Positions 10,982 through 19,811 of a stretch of 64,000 nucleotides of DNA are shown here, piece by piece (within the stretch, counting starts at the first letter, position 1; every line of letters begins with the position of its first letter). Source of the stretch: Entophlyctis helioformis (lineage: Eukaryota > Chytridiomycota > Chytridiomycetes > Chytridiales > Chytriomycetaceae); the NCBI GenBank assembly GCA_025526915.1, contig JAHLKH010000032.1:1-64000 (forward strand). The letters run 5' to 3'. The translations under genes were made by a program, and so were the position numbers. The notes beneath the pieces are model-generated. The model worked only from the letters and a program-made list of their open reading frames with translations, was not told the DNA's origin and searched no databases.

Positions 10982-11194
10982 TGTAACGGATGCCGCCGCA
11001 GTCCCGTGGTCACGTGACCTGCTGGCATTGATCTGGACGCGCCTCGCCCGGACTTGGCTTGGCCCTGTTGTTGTAGTTGTATCCAGCCGTAAGCCTGTAT
11101 ACTCACTGCCCCTCTGCCACCAGGTCTGTGCCTGAGTCTCAATGAAGTTGTATCCAGCCGTAAGCCTGTATACTCACTGCCCCTCTGCCACCAG
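10982..11194 (+). repeat. 3' LTR of the chromovirus (family 2)
   Basis: Begins TGTAACGGATGC. It contains two identical 49-bp copies (11075-11123 and 11146-11194), each ending CCACCAG, around a 22-nt spacer (11124-11145) that starts GTCTGTGC and ends CAATGA. The copies are identical to each other but clearly different from those in the 5' LTR. Read antisense, the end of this LTR forms the last codons of the adjacent XPG-like gene. Confidence 0.75.
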
Positions 11195-13002
11195 ACGGCC
11201 AGCCGCTCTCGATGAGGACAGTTACAACAATGCAGTCGAATGCAATCGGACATCGCTTGACCTCGTAAAAAGTTGTGGACATTTTGCCGTTGTTGACAAT
11301 CTTGTTGAGGTGCCCGTCGATATCCTTCTGCGTCAGGTGCACAATGTCGGAGTTGGGATTGCGTTCTTGCCACTTGGAGTGTACAAGGAGGCAGCCAGCA
11401 GATGAGCATCTGCATCGCGATCCATCAATGACATCAAAGACAGGAACACAGAGTCAGCAATGTGAGAGACTTCAAGAGATCGCATGCATGCGTACCTTGG
11501 TTGAGCCGCGGTGGTCGTGTTGGCAGCCTGGCTGCTGTCATTGCCACGCAGCAATGGATGGTCAGCATGGTGCTATGCATGCAAATGCATCTACAGTGCC
11601 ACGTGCTTGGCCAGTCATGCAATGACTTGCCTCTGCCCTTGCACATCACCAGATTGACCGTTGTTGCTGCTTGGGGCTTTGAACTGGCTGGCAATGTTTC
11701 CCGACTTGTCGTGGTACACGAAAACGGAGAAGGCATTGAGGAACGACTTGACGAGGTCCTCGCCTCCGATTGCCAACAACTCGTCAGAGTAGGCGGCTCT
11801 GACATCCTTCTTGAAGTCGCTGGCAATCTTGGGGGTGTGGAGCAGGACGCAGAACTCCTCCGGCGTGATATTCCTCTTGTGTGCCGCCTCCTCGACGTAC
11901 CTGTTGACGGTGTTGACGGCGGTGCACAGACCTGCAAGACGATGTGAGTAGCAATGCGTGTTAGTCAACACCACAGCTTGGATGACAATGCAGAGCATCA
12001 AGACAAGCATTGCACGCACCACGCCTGTAGCAATCGAAATAGTCACTCTTGCTCAACGCAACCACAAGTTGGCAAGCTCCAGGGAATTCGTATACTCCGA
12101 GGGCCGACGCAAGAGATACAATGCCTGAATGGTTGAAAGACCGCAGGTTGGTGGCCTCCGCGTTCCGCGTGGACATCATGATGACGGGACAACGTCCAGC
12201 ACAGTGCGCGACGAGATCAGAGTCGTTACAAATGACGGCAATGGGAATGTCACTGCTGCGAGACAAAGACTGTTAGCCGTCGATCAAAACAGACAGTTGC
12301 CATGGCGATCTATACCTTGGCTTGCTTGCATGGTAGGCTACATGGCGGGCAATGCAAACGTCCGCTTCGTGCTTGCACCAACATACTGCACACCGCGGCT
12401 CAGACCTGTAGATCTCCGCGATCACCTCGTAAATCAGCTTCTTGTCATTGTGTGTGAGCGTGAACGAGAGCAGCAGCGCACGCTTCTCTTTCCTGGATCA
12501 TTGACTGAGAGTTAGAATCGCCTCGATGTGGCAGGACAAAGTGGACATACTTGGATAAGCGCTTGTATCTCTTGCGTTTGCGGCGTCTGCGAATACACTG
12601 TAGAACTGTGCCCACCGCATTCAGGACCTTGATCGCACGGCCGTTGTGGACAACCTTAATCCCAGAGTCGCCGAGCCTGCCGTCAACATGGAACATGTAG
12701 GCGTACTCGGGGCCAAACTTGTCTGTGAACGAGCTGAGTACCGGCTTGAGGATCGGTATCCACTCGGCCTTTGACAACGGGTGATCGGACCCTCCTCTCC
12801 TGAAGTGCGGAAAACACACACTCATCACATCGACAAGGAAGGCGCCGCAGTGGCTGGGTGCGGCCGTGTTGGTGTCGCTTGGATCTTGTGACAGTCGTGC
12901 GCTGCCAAGCACAAGCTTTGACACCAAGGACCAGGGCACGTCCTTGTGTATGCTGCCGCCGCCATTCTCCACTGCGCACAAAACAACCGCAGGGACCCCC
13001 AT
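11139..13002 (-). CDS. XPG/FEN-superfamily (asteroid-like) PIN-domain nuclease homologue, C-terminus in an LTR
   Basis: Exons by splice phase: 13002-12551, 12492-12316, 12255-12020, 11931-11631 (GC donor, gcaagt), 11531-11496 and 11409-11139; together an unbroken 490-residue frame. Start MGVPAVV resembles the MGV/MGI start of XPG-family nucleases. In order come FLVDVMSVCFPHF (first acidic site), a basic stretch IRRRRKRKRYKRL, CKHEADVCIARH (XPG-I Glu/Asp), ICNDSDLVAHC (paired Asp), VVALSKSDYFD, and GLCTAVNTVNRY matching the post-Asp helix-hairpin segment. These are the expected positions of metal-binding acids in XPG/FEN-like PIN domains. Substrate and cellular role are unknown. The final residues and the TGA come from the antisense LTR, so the native C-terminus is lost. 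It is transcribed divergently from the gene at 13790. Confidence 0.6.
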
Positions 13003-13013
13003 GTTGTGCGTGC

Positions 13014-13106
<93 letters not shown>
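13014..13106. repeat. (TG)n microsatellite
   Basis: About 46 uninterrupted TG dinucleotides, starting 12 bp upstream of the minus-strand start codon at 13002. Long alternating purine-pyrimidine tracts can adopt Z-DNA; any effect on the promoter is inference. Confidence 0.95.
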
Positions 13107-13109
<3 letters not shown>

Positions 13110-13206
13110 AAGAGGGCAAGGAGCGACAGAGTGTATGTGGATGGTCGAGCAACCACAGACGGGCCAACCACTCTATTAGATTCATTACTCGCCATCCCAC
13201 GTCCCG

Positions 13207-13290
13207 TCTGATTGGCCGGCCGTTTAACGCCTCTAAGCCTTCTGATTGGCCGGCCGTTTGACGCCTCAAAGCCTTCTGATTGGCCAGTCG
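13207..13290. repeat. 34-bp tandem repeat, about 2.5 copies
   Basis: Copies start at 13207, 13241 and 13275, each TCTGATTGGCCGG (the third TCTGATTGGCCAG). The core CTGATTGGCCGGC recurs in inverted orientation at 15622-15634, past the end of the plus-strand gene. The ATTGG box also resembles a CCAAT element. Confidence 0.85.
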
Positions 13291-13789
13291 ATTGGCACAG
13301 CGGACAGCGAGTGCAGCACAGCAGCCCCCGGCAGTGGGTGCTGTGGTACGGGGCGTTCCCCCCATCATCCCACCTCTTCCCTGCCTCCCTACATCCCCTG
13401 CTTCCTCCTGCTTCCTCCTGCTTCCTCCTGCTTCCTCCTGCTGCTGCCTGTGTGTGGGGTGCCGCAGGCAGACCACACGAGCGATCTTTGATCGCGCTGA
13501 TGCCGACGGCTGGGCTGGCGCAGCCAGTCCAGTGGCTGCCTCGCTGCTCGCCTGTCTCTGTGTGTGTCTGCCTCGCCTGTCTCCATGCCTGTCTGCCCCA
13601 ATACATGCATCCGCCTGCACTCCCCATTCCGTCGCACTGCCTGCTCATTGCCGCACGTTCGCTGCTGTCCAGGCGACGCCGAGGGGGGGGTAATTTGCCG
13701 GCACAGCCGGCAATTGCCGGCTGACACTTTATAAGACCGATTTGAGAATGAACAAAAGTCAATTTCCCACAATTTTCGGCTCTTCAACA

Positions 13790-15536
13790 ATGAGAAATCA
13801 AAACGGGGCTGTGCACGAGCAGACCAGCACAGACGCACCAGCACAGATGCAGCCAGCAACGAGTCGAGCAGGGCCACAAGAGCCAAGCTTAACGGGGAGG
13901 CGTCTGGCACATGGCTTGGGCTTCCACTGCGACAACGGTTCATTCGAAAGCATGACACTGGAGGACAAGAAGAACCAAATACATTCGCTGCTGCCACTCG
14001 TCAAGCTCACAGATGGCCCGCGTAAAGGCGTCATATGCATCCAAGTGTCTCGCCTCCCCTTGGTTCTGACAAGCTTTGTGCCAAGTCGACTTAAAAACAA
14101 CGTCCCTGCTTTTGCCATCAAGGCGAAACCTGGTGGCCGTGAAGTATGGGTGGTGCTTCTCAAAGACATTGACAAGCTTCTCGTCATGCTCTCGCGCCTC
14201 GACGATTCCAGCAATCCCGGCATCGTGATGCATGGCATTGCATCCGATCCCTCGTTCAAGAGCAGTGTCCTCCAACTCCTTGAGCACTATGCAGAGTACC
14301 GCGATCATCACAAGGTAAGTCTGATCACCCACAACACACAATAAGCAGTGCAATCGCTCACTGACTTCTAAACCTCACACGACAGTTTGCCGAGACGAGC
14401 GTCTTTGCAGCAGCCAACAACCAGAATCTGGGCATGCTTGCGACACTTGATCCAACAGCAGAGCTTGCAGTCCCAGAAGGAGCGACCTTTACGCACCTGT
14501 ATGGTCGCGTGCTTACGTCCTATCCCATTGAGCAAGTAAGCCTACAAGCATGCAGGCGACACACTCTCCTTGACGATCAGCACTAACCATTGCATGCAAC
14601 ACAGCTGTTTAACGCGTGGCGAGACAGTTTACGACGGACTGGAAAGGGCCGGAATGACAAGTCAGACCTGGAAGAGTTCATGTCAGTCGCACGACAGATG
14701 CAACTCATCTTCAAGATCAGGTGGATGGACGTTGAGCAGCGCGGATTCCTTGTTGAGCCATCCTGCAAAGGCCGGTAGGATATTCTCATAGGATGTGTAT
14801 CCACTGATCGCACAGCAGACTAACTGCACAAACAGCACATACAAAACCTACAACAAATCCAACAACATCTTTGTGTGGGGATCCATCAGCAATCCCGTCT
14901 GGAAAGAGTATGCTGTCTACACAAAGGCAGCCAGGACAGAGGTTGACATGTGTGAGTAGAATTGCTGCAGGCATTCTGTGTGTATCGCCTCGACAGTTCT
15001 CAAAGTCAGACCAATCCAAGCGCAATGCCTTACAGCAGCTCGACGATACGCGGCAGCTCAACGATACGCCGAGTGATCCATCCATGACCTTGTTGGTGAG
15101 CTCGTCTGCCTCTTGTGCGATGGCTGCCAACAGTTGCGACTCTGTTGACACTGTGTGCCTTGACAATCTCGATGACGGCAAGGACCTTGCGGACGAGCAT
15201 GGACAGCCAACCGTTGCTGTAGCTGCCACGCCAACAGCCAGCCGCCAAAGAGCGACAAGCAAGCGGAAGAGAGCAGCAGCAGCAGATGCCAGTGCGTCTG
15301 TGTTGGCTGTGACGTTAGTCGTTCGGACATTGCAGCAGGCAGCCCCAGCAGCACGCACAAGTGCGCCGACTGGAGGCAGAAGGCCAACAGCTGCAACTGG
15401 CAGTGGCAGTACAGTTCTTGGTGACACTACCAACACGCAACCAACTGCTGCCCCTTGGACGGGCTCAGCAGACCACAAGCCAGCGTCAAAGCGACCACGA
15501 CTTGAGAAGGCATCGACTGCAGGCTGCTCAGAGTGA
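13790..15536 (+). CDS. Unrecognised protein with globular N-terminal half and NLS-rich disordered C-terminal half
   Basis: Exons 13790-14314, 14386-14535, 14605-14774 and 14819-15536 give a clean 520-residue frame; the third intron is only 44 nt. An in-frame ATG at 13748 exists, but it lies too close to the TATA-like site at 13727 to be likely. The first about 285 residues look folded, with hydrophobic alpha/beta blocks such as KGVICIQVSRLPLVL and REVWVVLLKDIDKLLVML and a helical segment LLEHYAEYRDHHKFAE. The rest is Ser/Thr/Gln/Ala-rich with two basic clusters like nuclear localisation signals (SKRKRAAAA and PASKRPRLEK). No family is recognised. It is divergent to the XPG-like nuclease and may be functionally paired with it, which is speculation from position and shared repeats. 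Confidence 0.6.
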
Positions 15537-15712
15537 CTGGGGAATCCGGACAAGAATATGAAATTGGATTCAAAACGATTGGAAATTGGATGCCAAATTG
15601 AACAAAATTCGAGGCAAACCAGCCGGCCAATCAGGTGCCGGCACAGGGTGCTCTATGGGGAAACACAGAATTGCCAGTCCCTCGTGGGTTCCCGCATTAT
15701 ACACATTCCGCC

Positions 15713-18700
15713 ATGGCCGACAATCCTGCGGCAACACCGCTTGGTCTCGGTCTCAGCCTGAGCCTGAGTCTGCACGCCGAGAGCGCGGCCGCACATGCGC
15801 CTGCCGCCTCCATCCCCAGCTCGGGCTCGTCTGCCGGCACCGCAAGCGCCGGTCGCGGCGATGCAGTCGGCGGCCCTGCAGCCGCCAGTGGGGTTGGACG
15901 TGTGGCGCTCGAGCCGCTCACATCGCCAACGGCATCGCCAACAGCTGCCATGCCGCCCATGTCGCCAGAGCCCGTTGGAGGTCAGTGCCTTGCACGCATC
16001 CAAGTGTAACTGGGAATGGCTTGGAGTGGCTTGGACTGACGCTGCTCATGGCATGTTCGCATGCATGCATGCATGGATGCATCCAAGCAGAGGCCAGCCA
16101 CGTCTGCTTTGTGGTCCACGGCATGGGCGAGCAGTGGGAGGGCTCGGGCCGCTTCCACGACAACCTCGCGCAGCTGCGCAAGACATGCAAGGAGGTTCTC
16201 AGAGAAGAGTTTCCCGACAGCCCGTCGCTGCGTGTCAAGTGGATCGGCATCGAGTGGCACTCGGTACTGCACAGACTCGAAACGGTCGACGATCGCATGA
16301 AGACCATCACGCTGCCGACGTGCTCCATCCTCCGCAACATCAACAACAACATCCTTGCCGACGTCCTCTACTACTTCACGTCGTTCCACGGCGAGCAGCT
16401 GATCAAGATCGTCGCCCAGGTCTTGAACGAGACCTATGCCGAGTTCATCAAGGAGCATCCGCAGTTCAACGGCAAGGTGGCCCTGTTTTGCCATTCCCTC
16501 GGCGGCATCATTTGCTACGATCTGCTTGCACACCAGCCAGGCACGCCGTGGTGGCATCAGCAGCAGAAGCTCGCCGAGACGCGCCGCCATGAGCGTCACC
16601 GCAGCCGCTCAGCCAGCCCGCGTCCAATTGCTGCAGACTCTGCAGCTGGCCAGCCAGGCAAAGATCCAAACGACACACACTTTGAGATTGAGTATCCCAA
16701 ACTCAACTTCAAGCCAGACTTTCAGTTCAACCTCGGATCGCCTCTGCCTGCCGTGCTGGTCATGCGCGGCCAGTCGTACCAGGGCTACAGGATCCCGAAA
16801 ACGACCAGGTTCTTCAACATCTTCCATCTCTATGACCCCCTTGTAAGCGTGTGGCATGTCGTGACTTGGCGTGACTTGGCGTGACATGGTGTGACGTGCC
16901 GCGAGTAGACGTGCCGTGTGACACTGTACTGATCCGCTTGCATTCACAGGCCTATCGCATCGAGCCATTGATTGACAAGCGATACATTGAGATCTCGCCG
17001 GTGCTTCTCCAGCGGCCATCCAGCGGACGCGCGTTCCAGTTCTCGTACTACCAAGAGATGATCGCAGCCTATCTGCCCGACCTGTCCGCATACCGGGCCA
17101 ACGTGCGCGTGCCGAGCATGCCCAATCTGCCCAACCTGTACAGCCTGCCGAACCTCTCGAGTTTACCAACGCTCCCCAGTCTGCCCAACATGCCCAACAT
17201 GCCCAACTACCTTCCAAGCCTGCCAAGCTTCCCAACCATGTCGCTGCCCAACATCTATCTGCCCGTCATCCCCAATCTCCCGTCGATTCCGATCCTCAAT
17301 CGCGCGAGGGAGTCTCTGCAGAACCAGCTGACGCTGCTCTACGGCTCGGTGCGCTTCAACTGGAGCAGCGAGGAGAACATCGACGTCGAGACTGTGCCTG
17401 GAACCAACAAGCGCAAGAGACGGCCCAGTGATGACGGCGACGGTGCTTCATTCGACGCCGGCACTGGCGAAAATGGCCATTCTCGGCAGGCTAGCAACAG
17501 TGGCATCAGTATCGGCAGCAGTGGTTATGGCGGGAACGGGGACGCCGACCAGACTGATGAAGATGTACCGCATCACGCCAGCAAGAAGCGCGAGATTGCA
17601 CGCGGCGAGGACGGCTCGGCATCGTGGCAAGACGCATCCTCTTCTAGCATGCAAGGCGGCGACAGACGGCGCAAAGGTGACGACTCGGATGGGGCCTCTG
17701 AGCAGGACCACGTGTACGACCCACCACAGATGGTCGATACCGAGCGACGCGAGTCTGCGTTCTTTCGGCTGATTCGCGAGCCCATCTCGCAACTTGGCCG
17801 CGTGGCCGGTGCTGCGCTCGCGACGGCTACCTCGCCCATCTTTTCAGACGACCGGAATCGCAACCTCCAAGTCCCCCAGCAACCGAGCCCCAATGGACAA
17901 AGCGCGCCCTCTTCTCCAACACCGTCTGCGCTGCCTCTGTCGCTCTCAACTGCCGTTGAGGATTTTGCGACGCTCATCCGCCGCAACTTTAGCCGGACGC
18001 CGCACAGAGCAGATGCTGCCATGGCTGATGTTAGCAGCAATGATGCAGCGCCTGGAGACGATCGCGGTCAGGACGAAACAAATGCGAGCTCGTCAACCAG
18101 CGTGTCTGGCGATGGATTGCATGCAGACGGGACGACTTGTGCCGACATTGTCCTGGATGCATCTACAGCGCCGATGGCTGGCAAGGGATCGGCATATGGC
18201 GCGGGATTGGGGCGTGGGCTGCCGACAGCAGTCTCACAGATCAAGAGAAGTGGCAGACGCAGCAGCAGCAGCAGTGGCAACCACAACCGACGGAGATCAT
18301 CGGCAGCGTCTGCCATACCGGCATCCGATCAGGCAAAGGGATACGCTGCACGCACATCGGGCATGCCGACATCACACAACGGCAACGGCCGTCTTGATCC
18401 GATAGCGACTGTCAAGGATCTCAGCCGCAAGCTGACCGCCGAGCTGGCAGCTGCTGCCGAGCGGACGCAAGAGACGATCGCGCTCGAGTCGCTTGCTCGG
18501 ACCCAGGATGAGGACGAGTTTGACGAGGACGATGGCAGTTGGGATGGCAGCAGCAACGGCGGCAGTTGCAGTGACGGCGAGAACGAGGCCGACAGAGATG
18601 CCGACGCTGGCACGACAAGCCGTGACGAGCTGGCCAGTGCCGGACAGCACGTGCTGGCGGTGCACAAGACAGTTTCTCCGCGCAAGACTCTCTCGGACAG

Positions 18701-19055
18701 CGACCCTCCCGATGGCGATGCAGGTGGCGGCGATGCAGGCGGCGGCGGCGGCGGCGGCAATACTCCAGTGATTGCGGCCGATGCGGTAGATGCGGCGGCA
18801 GCAGTGCCAGCAGCAGTGCCAGCAGCAGTGCCAGCAGCAGTGCCAGCAACAGGGGCAAGCAAACGCAAGCATGCCTCTGCCACCGACCGCCTGGACTACT
18901 TTGTGCAGGAGACCATCATCGACAACATGGTGCACCAGTACCTGGTTGGCATGAAGGCGCACTTTTCGTACTGGGACAACAAGGACATCATGTTCGGCAT
19001 CTTGCAGCAGCTGCTCGCCGAAGATGGCGGCGCCAGCGTCAATGCCAACGAATGA
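15713..19055 (+). CDS. DDHD-domain phospholipase (phosphatidic-acid-preferring PLA1 family)
   Basis: Exons 15713-15980, 16091-16842 and 16950-19055 encode 1,041 residues. SHVCFVVHGMGEQWEG opens the hydrolase domain and ALFCHSLGGIICYDLL carries the nucleophile Ser in a GxSxG-like motif (first Gly replaced by Cys). The DDHD domain begins FNIFHLYDPLAYRIEPLID and ends with ATDRLDYFVQETIID, then YLVGMKAHFSYWDNKDIM, spreading its Asp/Asp/His/Asp residues over both ends with a long Ser/Gly/Asp-rich insert of more than 600 residues between. Residues near the start of exon 3 form a curious Leu-Pro-Asn repeat (PNLPNLYSLPNL and onwards). Members (human DDHD1, DDHD2, SEC23IP; yeast YOR022C) cleave phosphatidic acid and other phospholipids at the ER/Golgi or mitochondria. 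Catalytic activity is inferred. Confidence 0.88.
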
Positions 19056-19811
19056 ACGATGCTCTGTAACGACGGCCCCTGAAGGTTGGGCTCATGTCCG
19101 CTGGGGGTTCATGGCCGCTCGTGTGCGGTTGAACCATTGCGTTGAACCCTTGAGGTTGAGCCATTGCCGCTCGCCTTTCAGGAGAGGAGGCCTCATCATC
19201 GACCGAGCCGATCTCCGACGGCCGGAGATTAGGTCATCGCATCACTGCGGTAGCCGGATTGCGTCAAGGTGCCCTGGTAGCAGGGACACAAGGCGGCCCC
19301 AGATACCAGCACCGTTGTGGTACCATGCCAGCCAGGACTGCGTTGCTGGCTGGGTCACAGACACAGACCGTGTGCAGCCTGCCATCCATCCATCCATCCA
19401 TCCATCCATCTATTGGCAGGTGCACACTGCCCTTGGCATGGCCGCCAATGACTGTCACATGCCCGTGTCCACATGGGTACATGGATGTGCGTTACACAGG
19501 CGCTCGGCTTGTGTAGACAGCAAGCAACGCTATGGCAGGCAACCTGGATGTGGCTGCCCGAGGCAGGCGAGCTCGAGGACGGCGATGCTGCCATCCACTC
19601 TTGAGCGGCCTGCCCGGCCAAACTTGGCAACGACTCCCCCGCCGTCGTTTGTCAGCGGGCCAGCATGCCGCAAAGTTGGCGGTGCACCGGCATCGTTCTG
19701 GCGTCAACCAAACGGCCGAGACGGAGGCTGCCGTTCAGCCGTTGGTTAAAAGGAGACCGCGCACCCCCATTTATCGTGCTGCCCATCACCTACAACAATA
19801 GACCCAGAACG
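19056..19811. other. Intergenic region, no gene seen
   Basis: About 750 nt between the DDHD gene and the tyrosinase start. A (CCAT)n tract of about 30 bp lies at 19383-19412, and imprecise repeats of the type TTGAACC/GAGCCATTG occur at about 19130-19165. The last about 100 nt (GTTAAAAGG near 19744, then an A-rich leader) probably hold the tyrosinase promoter. No open frame here has family similarity. Confidence 0.6.

Larger units (their letters stand above)
4572..11194 (+). mobile_element. Ty3/gypsy chromovirus (chromodomain integrase) LTR retrotransposon, degraded
   Basis: The order is LTR (4572-4796), gag (4742 or 4919 to 6828), protease, reverse transcriptase, RNase H, integrase, chromodomain (6841-10928), polypurine tract GGGGGGAG (10974-10981) and LTR (10982-11194). 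The protease-RT-RH-IN order plus a C-terminal chromodomain is the definition of a Ty3/gypsy chromovirus. Both LTRs start TGTAACGGATGC and have the same internal plan but differ heavily in sequence, so they were not made in a single recent insertion. The bases flanking the outer ends (cgtcg before 4572, acggc after 11194) do not match, so there is no visible target-site duplication. Several frameshifts and two in-frame stops break the ORFs as given; some may be sequencing indels. Confidence 0.9.
13003..13789. other. Repeat-rich divergent intergenic region
   Basis: No convincing gene. It separates the start codons of two divergent genes and holds a pure (TG)n tract (13014-13106), two and a half copies of a 34-bp repeat starting TCTGATTGGCC (13207-13290), a four-copy 10-bp repeat of the type CTTCCTCCTG (about 13400-13440), a run of eight G (13683-13690), the perfect palindrome CCGGCAATTGCCGG near 13710, and a TATA-like CTTTATAAG at 13727-13735, about 55 bp upstream of the plus-strand start. 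It probably includes both promoters. Confidence 0.6.

Noticed and set aside
4567..11199. Target-site duplication around the chromovirus
   Set aside because: The five bases before 4572 and after 11194 do not match and the LTRs differ, so no duplication can be claimed.
12445..13620. Long minus-strand frame including His-Thr repeats upstream of MGVPAVV
   Set aside because: The part upstream of 13002 is translation of the (TG)n tract and other simple repeats. The XPG-like homology starts at the MGV start codon.
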